Positions 41,913-51,211 of a stretch of DNA of 64,000 nt are shown piece after piece. A program made the position numbers and the translations under genes. The notes under the pieces were generated by a model that was not told the DNA's origin, did not search any database, and saw only the letters and a list, made by a program, of their open reading frames with translations. The DNA is from Psychrosphaera haliotis (GTDB lineage: Bacteria; Pseudomonadota; Gammaproteobacteria; Enterobacterales; Alteromonadaceae): contig NZ_BAAAFQ010000007.1 of the NCBI RefSeq assembly GCF_039523615.1, positions 124,001 through 188,000 of the forward strand, written 5' to 3'. Within the stretch, counting starts at the first letter, position 1; each line of letters starts with the position of its first letter.

Positions 41913-42344
41913 ATGGCGCAATTTATCGAGTTTTTAGGAAACCACGTATACATGACGGCTGCGTGGGCTATCTTATTTGTTTTATTAGTATCGAGCTATG
42001 TTTCTGGCGCGATGTCTAAAGTAAAAACGGTTAATTCACACGAAATGACGATGTTGGTTAACCGCCAAAATGCGGTAGTTTTAGATATTCGTAAGACGGC
42101 AGAATTTAACAAAGGTCATATTACTGACGCAGTTAACTTGCCGATGGAAAAAATCACCAAAGAGCAGTTTGGTTCACTTGAAAAAAATAAGTCGAACCCA
42201 ATAGTAGTAGTATGTAATGCAGGTATTTCAGCTAAAACGGCAGCAAATGCTTTAGTGAAGTCTGGGTTTGAGCAAGTGACTGTTTTACAGGGCGGCATGC
42301 AAACGTGGACAAGTGCAAACTTACCAGTAATTAAAAGCAAATAA
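41913..42344 (+). CDS. yibN: Membrane-anchored rhodanese YibN
   Basis: 143 aa. An N-terminal helix (MTAAWAILFVLLVSSYVSGA) and a single rhodanese domain (VVLDIRKTAEFNKGHITDAV, active Cys in VVVCNAGISAKTA, VTVLQGGMQTWT). It probably transfers sulfane sulfur. First gene of yibN-grxC-secB-gpsA, an order shared with E. coli. Confidence 0.93.
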   Translation: MAQFIEFLGNHVYMTAAWAILFVLLVSSYVSGAMSKVKTVNSHEMTMLVNRQNAVVLDIRKTAEFNKGHITDAVNLPMEKITKEQFGSLEKNKSNPIVVVCNAGISAKTAANALVKSGFEQVTVLQGGMQTWTSANLPVIKSK

Positions 42345-42361
42345 GTCGATTAAGGTTTACG

Positions 42362-42613
42362 ATGAAACAAGTTGATATTTACACCAAGGCTTATTGCCCA
42401 TTTTGCGTTAGAGCAAAGTCACTTTTAGATTCTAAGAACGTGACTTACAACGAAATTAAAATTGACCAACAACCAGAGCTTAGAGCGCCAATGATTGAGC
42501 GTGCTTCTGGCAGACATACGGTGCCACAAATTTTTATTGGTGACGTACATGTTGGCGGTTGTGACGAGCTTTTTGCATTAGAATCACAAAACAAATTAGC
42601 AGCGTTACTTTAG
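42362..42613 (+). CDS. grxC: Glutaredoxin 3 GrxC
   Basis: 83 aa, thioredoxin fold with active site YCPFC (Cys14/Cys17 region), the cis-Pro in RHTVPQIFIG, and HVGGCDELF binding glutathione. It reduces disulphides and glutathione-mixed disulphides, including ribonucleotide reductase. Seventeen bp after yibN. Confidence 0.97.
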   Translation: MKQVDIYTKAYCPFCVRAKSLLDSKNVTYNEIKIDQQPELRAPMIERASGRHTVPQIFIGDVHVGGCDELFALESQNKLAALL

Positions 42614-42678
42614 TTCAAACTTTTTCAAAGTAGCGTTAATCGTATTTAAAACAATAATTATAATTTTCAGGAATATTT

Positions 42679-43167
42679 ATGACAGACCAAACTACAGCTG
42701 CTCAAGAAGAGCAAGGCGCACCACAATTCTCAATTCAACGTATCTTCTTAAAAGATCTTTCTTTTGAAGCGCCAAACGCACCAACTATTTTCACTAAAGA
42801 GTGGAAGCCCGAAGTTAAGCTTGATCTTGATAACAAGAGCACGCAAATTGAACCTGGCGTATTTGAAGTTGTATTATCAGTAACAGTAACGGCAACCGTT
42901 GAAGATCAAACAGCATTTTTATGTGAAGTTCAACAAGCGGGTATTTTTGTTTTAGGTAACATGCCTGAGCAACAAATGGCTCATATTCTTGGTGCATTCT
43001 GTCCAAATACATTATTCCCATATGCACGTGAAGCGGTTTCTAACTTAGTAAACCGTGGTACGTTCCCAGCACTAAACCTTGCACCTGTTAATTTTGATAT
43101 GTTGTTCGCTCAATACATGGAGCAAGCAAAGAAACAGGCTGCTGAAGGCCAAGCTCTAGATTCTTAA
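42679..43167 (+). CDS. secB: Protein-export chaperone SecB
   Basis: 162 aa. FSIQRIFLKDLSFEAPNAPT is the SecB signature start. FCPNTLFPYAREAVSNLVNR and GTFPALNLAPVNFD give the substrate groove and the SecA contact. It keeps secretory preproteins unfolded and hands them to SecA. Three bp before gpsA. Confidence 0.98.
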   Translation: MTDQTTAAQEEQGAPQFSIQRIFLKDLSFEAPNAPTIFTKEWKPEVKLDLDNKSTQIEPGVFEVVLSVTVTATVEDQTAFLCEVQQAGIFVLGNMPEQQMAHILGAFCPNTLFPYAREAVSNLVNRGTFPALNLAPVNFDMLFAQYMEQAKKQAAEGQALDS

Positions 43168-43170
43168 TCT

Positions 43171-44181
43171 ATGACTATTGCTAAAAAGTTTAAAATTGCA
43201 GTATTAGGTGCAGGCTCTTACGGGACTGCACTGGCGTTTTGTTTTGCCCGCAATGGCCATGAAGTCATTATGTGGGGACGCGATAAAAAACAAGTCGCCG
43301 ATATGCAATCTTCACGAGAGAACGCTAAATATCTGCCTGGTGCTTTATTTCCAGAGAGTTTGCATGTTACTGACGAGCTTGAGTTTGCGGTAACACAAGC
43401 TGAAATTCATTTGGTTGTAGTGCCAAGTCACGTTTTTTCGGATTTGTTAGTACAAATAAAACCAATGCTGCGATCTAATGCGAAGCTGTGTTGGGCGACA
43501 AAAGGATTAGATCCTGAGTCGGGTCGTTTACTGCAAGATGTAGCAAAAGATGTACTTGGTACTGAACCGTCATACGCGGTATTGTCAGGTCCTACTTTTG
43601 CAAAAGAAATGGTGAAAGGCTTACCAACCGCCATTTCTTGTTCTTCAGAAGATGATGATTTTGCTCAGTTGTTATGTGATTTATTGCACTGCGAAAGAAA
43701 GTTTCGAGTTTATAAAAACAAAGACTTTACCGCTGTTCAATTAGGTGGTGCGGTTAAAAACGTAATTGCTATTGGTGCTGGTATGGCCGATGGCATTGGT
43801 TACGGTGCAAACGCAAGAACGGCATTAATAACCCGTGGTTTAGCGGAAATGATGCGATTGGCTTCTGCACTTGGCGCGGATCCTCAATCTTTGATGGGCA
43901 TGGCGGGTCTTGGTGATTTAGTATTAACATGTACAGATAACCAGTCTCGTAACCGTCGCTTTGGTTTAGCGTTGGGGCAAGGTAAGTCTGTTGATGAAGC
44001 AATGACTGAAATTGGTCAAGTGGTAGAAGGTTACCGCAATACTAAAGAAGTTCACATGCTGTCACAAAGAGCGGGTGTTGAAATGCCAATTACTGAGCAA
44101 ATCTACCAAGTTCTTTATCAAGATAAACCTGCGGAATACGCAGCAATGGCGCTATTAGCTCGCGATCCTAAAAGCGAATAA
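43171..44181 (+). CDS. gpsA: Glycerol-3-phosphate dehydrogenase GpsA
   Basis: 336 aa, NAD(P)-dependent. Rossmann start IAVLGAGSYGTALAFCFARN, WATKGLDPESGRLL, YAVLSGPTFAKE, the catalytic Lys in QLGGAVKNVIAIGAGMADG, and GLGDLVLTCTDNQSRNRRFG. It makes sn-glycerol-3-phosphate for phospholipid synthesis. Last gene of the yibN operon; a convergent MBL gene follows at 54 bp. Confidence 0.98.
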   Translation: MTIAKKFKIAVLGAGSYGTALAFCFARNGHEVIMWGRDKKQVADMQSSRENAKYLPGALFPESLHVTDELEFAVTQAEIHLVVVPSHVFSDLLVQIKPMLRSNAKLCWATKGLDPESGRLLQDVAKDVLGTEPSYAVLSGPTFAKEMVKGLPTAISCSSEDDDFAQLLCDLLHCERKFRVYKNKDFTAVQLGGAVKNVIAIGAGMADGIGYGANARTALITRGLAEMMRLASALGADPQSLMGMAGLGDLVLTCTDNQSRNRRFGLALGQGKSVDEAMTEIGQVVEGYRNTKEVHMLSQRAGVEMPITEQIYQVLYQDKPAEYAAMALLARDPKSE

Positions 44182-44234
44182 AGTTAGTCTGCGTTATAAA
44201 TCAAACTGAATACCTAAAGGCTGGCAATGCAAAT

Positions 44235-45068
44235 TTATACATGCATTTGTCGGCCTTCTTTTGCAAAAAAGAAACTAAAGGGTAAACGGTCTGCAAATAA
44301 TCTTGTATTCAAAAAGTCCAATAACTCATCGCTGCTCGATGGGTCTAAACAAGACATACATAACATTTTTACTTCTGCTGCATTTGCCAACTCTATGGCA
44401 TCACCTAAACAACTATGTCCATTGCCCACATGATTAGCCATATCGGCGTTCATATATCTTGCATCGTGTATTAACAGGTCAGCGTATTGGCAAAACAAAC
44501 ACCATTCTTCAAAGCTGTGGTAGTTGTGCTGTGGTGGTGCGAACAGTTCATTGTTATTGCAAATAACCACGGTTTTGTCATCACAACTTATTTTGTAAGC
44601 GGAGCCGCCGCCAGGGTGATTTACCTTCATAGCTTGCACTGAAAAATCACCAATTTGCACAGGCTCAGGTAAATTGAACTTGGTTTTTTTTATGGTAATT
44701 GTGGAAGGCAATAGGTGGAATTTATCAACGGTATAGGTCTTATTTATTTGATCCAATATGGCGATGTCATGATCTTCATTAGTATTGGCGGGATAAATCA
44801 TTATTTGTTGCTGTGGCTTTTTAATAGAATCAAAAAACGGAAAACCTTGAATATGATCCCAATGGTGTTGGCTCAATAATAAATGGATAGGATCGCGGTA
44901 ATCCTCAAATTCATGACTGGCGAACCTTAAACCTGAACCTGCATTGACTAGTAACTTTTGACCGTCATTACTGGTTAACAAAATACAATGTGTATTCCCT
45001 CCAAACCTTTGAGTTTCGGGTCCTGGCGTGGGTATTTGAGCACGGGCACCATAAAAGGTGATTTTCAT
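44235..45068 (-). CDS. MBL-fold metallo-hydrolase
   Basis: 277 aa. Metallo-beta-lactamase fold with the metal motif as LLLSQHHWDHIQGFPFF (HxHxDH modified to QHHWDH), KVNHPGGGSAYKI, an intermediate CNNNE instead of the common TGDT/S, LIHDARYMN with an Asp ligand, and a C-terminal MSCLDPSSSD. The first metal His is Gln here, so the site may hold one metal or act on an unusual substrate. Related to the phosphodiesterase-like PhnP/CpdA-type group. No operon partner. Confidence 0.87.
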   Translation of the reverse strand: MKITFYGARAQIPTPGPETQRFGGNTHCILLTSNDGQKLLVNAGSGLRFASHEFEDYRDPIHLLLSQHHWDHIQGFPFFDSIKKPQQQIMIYPANTNEDHDIAILDQINKTYTVDKFHLLPSTITIKKTKFNLPEPVQIGDFSVQAMKVNHPGGGSAYKISCDDKTVVICNNNELFAPPQHNYHSFEEWCLFCQYADLLIHDARYMNADMANHVGNGHSCLGDAIELANAAEVKMLCMSCLDPSSSDELLDFLNTRLFADRLPFSFFFAKEGRQMHV

Positions 45069-45172
45069 TTATTTTCCTATTTGCCGTCAGTATTAGCTTA
45101 AAAAACAGACTAATTAAACATTAACACACAAATGTTAAAAGGAAAGTTGGAAGCTGGAGGATTGAGGGTAAT

Positions 45173-45200
45173 AAAAAGGCACTGCTTTAAACAGTGCCTT
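45173..45200 (-). terminator. Rho-independent terminator after hslU
   Basis: On the minus strand AAGGCACTG ... CAGTGCCTT (nine-base stem) followed by TTTTT. Confidence 0.9.
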
Positions 45201-45247
45201 AGCTATAATTCTTACTTCATGACCGAAGTCTATTTGATAACAGCAAG

Positions 45248-46582
45248 CTACAGAATAAACTTACTTAAGTCTTCGTCTTCGATTACTTCGTCTAAGTTGT
45301 CTTTAACAAAACTAGCGTCAATAACAAAAGATTCGCCGGTACGGTCTGAAGCATTGTAAGAAATCTCTTCAATCAAATGCTCTAGAACAGTATGAAGTCT
45401 TCGTGCACCAATGTTTTCGTTTTTCTCATTGACTCTGAAGGCCGCTTGAGCGATTTGTTTAATACCGTCTTCACTGAATGTTACAGTCACGCCTTCTGTT
45501 GCAAGTAGCGCTCTGTATTGTTCAGTTAAAGAAGCATTTGGCTCAGTTAAGATTCGTTCAAAGTCTTCAGGTGTTAATGCATTTAGCTCAACACGAATTG
45601 GTAGTCGACCTTGCAGCTCAGGAATTAGATCTGAAGGTTTGCTCATTTGGAAAGCACCAGACGCAATAAACAACATGTGGTCTGTTTTAACCATGCCGTA
45701 TTTTGTAGTGACTGTGCTGCCTTCTACTAATGGTAGTAGGTCGCGCTGAACACCTTCACGTGAAACATCCGCGCTGTTAGCACCTTCACGCTTACAAATT
45801 TTGTCGATTTCATCAATAAATACAATGCCGTTTTGTTCAACAGCTTCAATGGCCATTTCTTTTAAATCGTCATTGTTAATTAACTTTGCCGCTTCTTCAT
45901 CAAGCAACATTTTAAAAGCTGCTGCTACTTTAAGTTTACGTGGCTTAGTTTTATCACCAGACAGATTTTGGAACATGCCCTGCAACTGAGATGTCATTTC
46001 TTCCATGCCAGGAGGCGCCATTATCTCTACGCCAATCTCTTTTTGAGCAACGTCGATTTCAATTTCTTTATCGTCTAGTTCACCTTGACGAAAACGCTTA
46101 CGAAGCACTTGGCGAGCTGAGCTTTCTGGTTGGTCAGATTCTACGACTTGACCAAACGTATCGCGAGCTGGCGGTAACAACGCATCTAAAATACGTTCTT
46201 CAGCCGCTTCTTCAGCTTTGTGTTTGTTCTTTTCGATAGCAACTTCACGCGTTAACTTAACGGATATTTCCGTAAGATCGCGAATGATAGATTCTACTTC
46301 TTTACCAACATAACCCACTTCTGTGAACTTAGTGGCTTCAACCTTTATGAATGGTGCGTTAGCTAACTTAGCTAAACGACGGGCAATTTCAGTTTTACCA
46401 ACACCTGTTGGGCCAATCATAAGTATATTTTTAGGCGTAACTTCAGCGCGTAGTGTTGGTTCTAACTGCATTCTGCGCCAGCGATTTCGTAGTGCAATAG
46501 CCACTGCTTTTTTCGCATTGTCTTGACCAACAATGTGTTGATCTAATTCATGAACAATTTCTCTAGGGGTCATTGATGACAT
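45248..46582 (-). CDS. hslU: HslU ATPase of the HslVU protease
   Basis: 444 aa AAA+ unfoldase. MTPREIVHELDQHIVGQDNA, Walker A GPTGVGKTEIARRLA, pore loop GYVGKEVES, Walker B VFIDEIDKICK, sensor region VEGSTVTTKYGMVKTDH, and a C-terminal DLSKFIL tail that docks into HslV. It unfolds substrates for HslV. It lies 32 bp after hslV and ends in a strong terminator. Confidence 0.98.
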   Translation of the reverse strand: MSSMTPREIVHELDQHIVGQDNAKKAVAIALRNRWRRMQLEPTLRAEVTPKNILMIGPTGVGKTEIARRLAKLANAPFIKVEATKFTEVGYVGKEVESIIRDLTEISVKLTREVAIEKNKHKAEEAAEERILDALLPPARDTFGQVVESDQPESSARQVLRKRFRQGELDDKEIEIDVAQKEIGVEIMAPPGMEEMTSQLQGMFQNLSGDKTKPRKLKVAAAFKMLLDEEAAKLINNDDLKEMAIEAVEQNGIVFIDEIDKICKREGANSADVSREGVQRDLLPLVEGSTVTTKYGMVKTDHMLFIASGAFQMSKPSDLIPELQGRLPIRVELNALTPEDFERILTEPNASLTEQYRALLATEGVTVTFSEDGIKQIAQAAFRVNEKNENIGARRLHTVLEHLIEEISYNASDRTGESFVIDASFVKDNLDEVIEDEDLSKFIL

Positions 46583-46614
46583 GGAATAACCTTAATTCTT
46601 ATATGTTGCGATTG

Positions 46615-47133
46615 TTACAATTCTTCAATAGTTAAATTTGTATTGGTATATACACAAATTGAACCAGCAATATTTAAGCTCTTTTCAACAATGTCTCTAG
46701 CGCCTAACTCAGTGTTTTCCAACATCGCCGTTGCCGCAGCTTGTGCAAATGGGCCACCAGAGCCAATAGCGATAAGATCATTTTCAGGCTGAATAACATC
46801 ACCATTGCCAGAAATAATGAGTGACGCCGTTTCATCTGCTACCGCCAATAATGCTTCTAGCTTTCTTAACATTTTGTCAGTGCGCCAGTCTTTAGCAAGC
46901 TCAACGGCTGCTTTAGTCAAATGACCTTGGTGCATTTCTAATTTAGCTTCAAACTTTTCAAATAAGGTAAACGCATCGGCGGTGCCGCCTGCAAAACCTG
47001 CGATTACTTTGCCTTTGTATAAACGGCGAACTTTAACAGCGTTGCCTTTCATTACAGTATTGCCAAGTGACACTTGTCCGTCACCACCAAGTACAACTTC
47101 TTTTCCACGTCGTACAGATACAATTGTGGTCAT
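46615..47133 (-). CDS. hslV: HslV peptidase subunit
   Basis: 172 aa. After Met removal the N-terminal Thr (MTTIVSVRRGKEVVLGGDGQ) is the nucleophile of this proteasome-like protease. GNTVMKGNAVKVRRLYKGKV and GSGGPFAQAAATAML follow the family. A candidate sigma-32 promoter lies upstream (47171-47198), so heat-shock control by the rpoH of this window is likely. Confidence 0.98.
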   Translation of the reverse strand: MTTIVSVRRGKEVVLGGDGQVSLGNTVMKGNAVKVRRLYKGKVIAGFAGGTADAFTLFEKFEAKLEMHQGHLTKAAVELAKDWRTDKMLRKLEALLAVADETASLIISGNGDVIQPENDLIAIGSGGPFAQAAATAMLENTELGARDIVEKSLNIAGSICVYTNTNLTIEEL

Positions 47134-47170
47134 GAATAATCACTCCAGATTTTTTAAATAAGTCTAGCTT

Positions 47171-47198
47171 ATGTAGGGATAATTATGGGGAATTCAAG
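47171..47198 (-). promoter_or_regulatory. Candidate sigma-32 promoter of hslVU
   Basis: On the minus strand CTTGAA, 14-bp spacer, CCCTACAT, similar to the CTTGAAA/CCCCATNT consensus. It ends 38 bp before the hslV ATG. Confidence 0.5.
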
Positions 47199-47214
47199 AG
47201 GTGGCGTTAAATGC

Positions 47215-47757
47215 TTAACGCCATAGCCAGATTTGACAGCCTCTGATGTCATTTCGCTTTAGGATATGACGCGTTTTTTCAGCATCACGCTTACGCTCAA
47301 ATGGACCTAAAATGACTTTGTACCACATGCCTGATGTGCCTTGTGAAGGGATAACTTGAGATTCAAAGCCAGCAAATGCGATACGAGCTTTAAAGCCTTC
47401 TGCGTCTGATTGACTGCGGAAACTAGCGCACTGCATTTTGTATGGGCCGCGATCTTTAAGTTCTTCAGATTCTACTTCAACGTTTTTGTTTTCAAGCTCT
47501 TCTATAAATGACCACTCTTCATCTTCAGGAGGTGGCGGTAGTGGCTTTGATTTTTTTACCGCTTTTTTATGAACAGTAGGAGCTTGGTCCTGAAAGTCAT
47601 TGGAATCGTCTTTAATAAACAGCAAGCCGCCAACAAAGGCTGCTATTAAGCCTGCTACTACTAACATCTTAACCACTGGAAACGGGCGACCTTTAGGTGC
47701 TTCTTGCTTGGGTGCTTTTTGTCTTTTTTTCTGACTAACGTAATCTTTGTTTTTCAT
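47215..47757 (-). CDS. ftsN: Divisome activator FtsN (short form)
   Basis: 180 aa, bitopic. A basic cytosolic tail, one transmembrane helix (VVKMLVVAGLIAAFVGGLLF), a Pro/Lys-rich linker, the segment EDEEWSFIEELENKNVEVES that matches the essential FtsN E motif (W..Y/F I..LE), then a SPOR domain (YKMQCASFRSQSDAEGFKAR, WYKVILGPFERKRDAE) that binds denuded glycan. It is much shorter than E. coli FtsN (about 319 aa), mostly by linker loss. Its position next to hslV supports the assignment. Confidence 0.9.
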   Translation of the reverse strand: MKNKDYVSQKKRQKAPKQEAPKGRPFPVVKMLVVAGLIAAFVGGLLFIKDDSNDFQDQAPTVHKKAVKKSKPLPPPPEDEEWSFIEELENKNVEVESEELKDRGPYKMQCASFRSQSDAEGFKARIAFAGFESQVIPSQGTSGMWYKVILGPFERKRDAEKTRHILKRNDIRGCQIWLWR

Positions 47758-47779
47758 AGGGGCAGAGAGCCTTAATACT

Positions 47780-50005
47780 TTAACTTAAATCAATTGGGTC
47801 AACATCGACCGACCAACGGATTCTATTATCCTTTTGAATGGTATCCAAGTTTTCTAACAACCAATTAACTAATTTGTGCAAATAAGGACGAGATTGGCTT
47901 TGTATAGTTAACATATGTCGGAATTTGCCCGCTTTTCTGGTCATTGGGGCCGGAGTCGGACCTAACATTAACAGGCCTTCGTAATCATGCAAGTAATTAG
48001 ACAAGTTGCTCAACCATTCAAGGCCCAAGTTAGGGACTGTGGTTTCCGCTCTTATTACGATGTGATGAGAGTAGGGCGGTAAGTTCAACATTTTGCGTTC
48101 GCTAAGAGCAAATTTGGCAAAGTCTTTATATTCGTTGTTAACTAAATCTTGGATAACGGGATGTTCAGGAAACTTAGTTTGCAACCACACTTGGCCTTTT
48201 ACTGAACCGCGACCTGCGCGACCTGCAACTTGCACCACCAATTGCGAAAGTTTTTCAGCAGCTCTAAAGTCACTACTAAATAGCGCGCCATCAACATCAA
48301 CAATGCCCACTAAGCTCACATTTGGAAAGTGATGACCTTTGGCAATCATCTGGGTGCCAACTATGATCATTGGCTTGCCCGAGTTAATTTGATTTAGTTT
48401 ATTATCAAACTCACCTTTTTTACTGGTGCTGTCTCTATCTAAACGAACAACGTCTACATTTGGAAATAACGTTGCCAAATTGGTTTCTATTTGTTCCGTA
48501 CCTACGCCAACTGGCGTCATTCGAGTTGAACCACAGCCCAAGCATTGATGCAACGTTGGGTGCTGGAAACCACAATGATGGCAAATAAGTAAGTTGCTGC
48601 CTTTATGATATGTCGTAAAGCTACTGCAACGTGAACATTCCGTAAGCCAGTGGCATTCTTCACACATTAAAACGGGAGCAAAACCACGACGATTAATAAA
48701 CAACATGACCTGCTGGCCGTTATTGATTTGTTTAGCCATTTCATCAATTAATGGCTGACCTAATGACGCTTGGCTTTGACATCGGTTCAAGTCGAGCAAA
48801 TGCGTGGTGGGTAGTTGACTATTACCTGCACGCTTCTGCAATTGAAGGTAACTAAATTTACCTTGTTCAGCATTGTATAAACTTTCAAGGCTTGGCGTGG
48901 CCGAACCCAAAACAACGGGAATACCCGCTTGGTGGGCTCGATACAGCGCTAAACTGCGACAATGGTATTTAAAGCCATCTTGTTGTTTAAATGAAGCGTC
49001 GTGTTCTTCGTCAATGATGATCATGCCTAATGATTTAAAAGGCAGAAAAATACCAGAACGAGTAGCAATAACGATACGAGCGTGGCCGCTTCTAGTTTGT
49101 TGCCAGGTATCAAAACGCTGTTTGTCTGTCATGCCCGAATGCCACAGCGCAACGGGAACATTAAAACGTTGTTTAAATCGAGCGATAGTTTGCGGTGTAA
49201 GGCCTATTTCAGGCACACAAACCAATACCTGCCATTGATTCAGTAAACGATGTTCGATGGCTTGTAAGTACACTTCCGTTTTGCCACTACCTGTCACGCC
49301 ATCAATTAAAAAGCATTGGTGATGGTCAACGGCATTAATCGCCGCAACAGCAATAGCTTGTTCAGTATTTAACGACAACCCTTCGTTAACATGTTGAGTT
49401 TCGACTTTACTGGTGTTTTGTCCGCATGTAGCCCATTGCGCCCAGTTTTGATCAACAAATTTTTTAATGGTGGTACTAGGTACTTCTAATTCAGTTAGCT
49501 CGCTGCGGGTATAAGCATTATTAGCGAGCAAATCTCTGAGTTTATGAAGTTGCTTGGCATTTTTTGATAATTCGTCTGCAGAAGGAAACTTGTCGCCTTT
49601 TTGTAGCGTTTTAGGGAGCTGTTCATCAATGGTTTTGATGCTTCTGAGCGCGCCTGGCAACGCCATTGAAAAAACATCGCCAATGGGATGTTGGTAATAA
49701 TCCGCTGCCCAGTTTAATAATGTGAGTTGAGAATCATCAAAGCTAGGTTCGTTGTCAATTAAGTCATTCGCAGCTTTAAGCTTGGCTATGTTTTGGTCAG
49801 TATTAGTGTCTACCGCGATAACAATGCCAATGAGAGTCTGGCGTCCAAACGGAACGGATACACGTTGGCCAATGCTGACTAGGTTTTTTAGTCGCTCAAC
49901 ATTGTCTTCATTTGCTGTAAGAGCGGCAGGCATTAAATAGTCGAACAAGCGCCTTAAAGGCACGGGCAGGGCAACGTGTAAAATAACTTGCGAAAATAAT
50001 GTCAT
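47780..50005 (-). CDS. priA: Primosomal helicase PriA
   Basis: 741 aa. N-terminal 3'-end binding domain (HVALPVPLRRLFDYLMP). Helicase motifs LIDGVTGSGKTEVYLQAIEH, IIDEEHDASFKQQDGF, VLGSATPSLES; a zinc-binding insertion with eight Cys (CEECHWLTECSRC, LICHHCGFQ, CLGCGS); then GTQMIAKGHHFPNVSLVG and QVAGRAGRG. It restarts collapsed replication forks. Divergent from a small secreted-protein gene and close to rpmE, as in E. coli. Confidence 0.98.
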   Translation of the reverse strand: MTLFSQVILHVALPVPLRRLFDYLMPAALTANEDNVERLKNLVSIGQRVSVPFGRQTLIGIVIAVDTNTDQNIAKLKAANDLIDNEPSFDDSQLTLLNWAADYYQHPIGDVFSMALPGALRSIKTIDEQLPKTLQKGDKFPSADELSKNAKQLHKLRDLLANNAYTRSELTELEVPSTTIKKFVDQNWAQWATCGQNTSKVETQHVNEGLSLNTEQAIAVAAINAVDHHQCFLIDGVTGSGKTEVYLQAIEHRLLNQWQVLVCVPEIGLTPQTIARFKQRFNVPVALWHSGMTDKQRFDTWQQTRSGHARIVIATRSGIFLPFKSLGMIIIDEEHDASFKQQDGFKYHCRSLALYRAHQAGIPVVLGSATPSLESLYNAEQGKFSYLQLQKRAGNSQLPTTHLLDLNRCQSQASLGQPLIDEMAKQINNGQQVMLFINRRGFAPVLMCEECHWLTECSRCSSFTTYHKGSNLLICHHCGFQHPTLHQCLGCGSTRMTPVGVGTEQIETNLATLFPNVDVVRLDRDSTSKKGEFDNKLNQINSGKPMIIVGTQMIAKGHHFPNVSLVGIVDVDGALFSSDFRAAEKLSQLVVQVAGRAGRGSVKGQVWLQTKFPEHPVIQDLVNNEYKDFAKFALSERKMLNLPPYSHHIVIRAETTVPNLGLEWLSNLSNYLHDYEGLLMLGPTPAPMTRKAGKFRHMLTIQSQSRPYLHKLVNWLLENLDTIQKDNRIRWSVDVDPIDLS

Positions 50006-50121
50006 TAACTAGCAGACCTTTGCTTCTCTTGACAACAAGTGAACAATCACTTACTTTTTTACTGTTATAAACAAAGCTTTATATTGTATTATTGAGCTTA
50101 AAACAGACAAGTAAGGTTAAA

Positions 50122-50463
50122 ATGCGTCGTCTTATATTTAGTATTTTTGTAGCAGCTTTTATTGGTATTTCATCCAGTTCGGTGGAAGCCCAAGAAGCTC
50201 GTATTTATTCTACAGAAGGATACTGTATTCTAGCATTTGAGCAAGTAGATCGTGAGTTCTTAGTTAACTACGAAAAGAAGTTAGGTTTTAAACCTAAAAA
50301 CAAGCTTTGTAATCGTGTAACCCGCCTAGTCTCTGAGTTTCAGCCTGCTAAATGGGACTTTCAATTTGGTCAACCGTATCCAGGTAGCGGTATCTATTTA
50401 AGCCCTGAGTTAGTGGCAGAAATTAATAAGGCCAAACAGCGACAACGTAAAGCAAGAAAGTAA
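50122..50463 (+). CDS. Small secreted hypothetical protein
   Basis: About 113 aa from ATG 50122 (TAAGG upstream). Signal peptide LIFSIFVAAFIGISSSSVEAQ. The mature part has two cysteines (EGYCILAFEQ, NKLCNRVTRL), conserved-looking DFQFGQPYPGSGIYLSPELV and a basic tail (KAKQRQRKARK). Family not recognised. It lies between priA and rpmE. Confidence 0.72.
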   Translation: MRRLIFSIFVAAFIGISSSSVEAQEARIYSTEGYCILAFEQVDREFLVNYEKKLGFKPKNKLCNRVTRLVSEFQPAKWDFQFGQPYPGSGIYLSPELVAEINKAKQRQRKARK

Positions 50464-50497
50464 TGAAAAGAAAATAGCGGTGGCTTTTAATTATCGC

Positions 50498-50525
50498 TTG
50501 ATCTTTACCCGATACTCATTATAAT
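50498..50525 (+). promoter_or_regulatory. Sigma-70 promoter of rpmE
   Basis: TTGATC, 16-bp spacer, TATAAT (50520-50525), about 90 bp before the rpmE ATG. Confidence 0.65.
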
Positions 50526-50616
50526 TCGCGCCCTAATTTTATATAAATCTCGTATGGTATTCGGCATTATTTTTAATAAGTGACCGTTTGGCGATACGGC
50601 CCAATGAGGTAATCCC

Positions 50617-50829
50617 ATGCAAAAAGATATTCACCCTAAATACGAAGAAATTAACGTTTCTTGTTCTTGTGGTAACAAGTTTGTAACTCGTTCTACAATC
50701 TGTAAAGACTTACACTTAGACGTTTGTTCTGCGTGTCACCCTTTCTACACAGGTCAGCAACGTAACGTTGACACTGGTGGTCGTGTTGATCGCTTCAAGA
50801 AACGTTTCAGCATGTTGGGCAAAAAATAA
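50617..50829 (+). CDS. rpmE: Ribosomal protein L31 (zinc form)
   Basis: 70 aa. The zinc cysteines are all present: CSCGNKF and CSACHPFYTGQQR, so this is the C+ type RpmE rather than the zinc-independent paralogue. Large-subunit bridge protein. Leader of about 90 nt between promoter and ATG. Confidence 0.97.
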   Translation: MQKDIHPKYEEINVSCSCGNKFVTRSTICKDLHLDVCSACHPFYTGQQRNVDTGGRVDRFKKRFSMLGKK

Positions 50830-50842
50830 TTTTGCTAACTTG

Positions 50843-50872
50843 CAAAAAAGCACCTTCGGGTGCTTTTTTTAT
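50843..50872 (+). terminator. Rho-independent terminator after rpmE
   Basis: AAAAAAGCACC-TTCG-GGTGCTTTTTT, a UUCG hairpin with an A-tract and U-tract. The following roughly 340 bp up to the malic enzyme start hold no recognisable gene. Confidence 0.95.
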
Positions 50873-51211
50873 GTCTGAAATTCAACATAGTAGATTTTTA
50901 GTCCTCTAGACGTTTAACGCCATAAAACCTGCCGTAGTAATTTTTTTTCATACAGTTCAATTCTCAACATTTAATTCGACGTTTAAACCCTAACTAAATT
51001 CTCCCATTTGATGTTAACTATACGCTTTTGTATTAAACGTAAGCTTATTGAGTTTATTAGTACTGAGTCTGTTTTTTACGGCATTTGTGCGCTTTGTTGT
51101 AATAAATTAACCAAGTGGTATGAGTTGTCTTATATGGTGTAAGTTCTTGTCGTGAATGGCTTTCCAATGCCGTACAGTGGCGGCGTTTACTCACTCCAAT
51201 GGAACGTATTA

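Noticed and set aside
50906..50913. AGACGTTT as a met box
   Set aside because: One mismatch, single copy, and the downstream gene is a malic enzyme with no methionine link.
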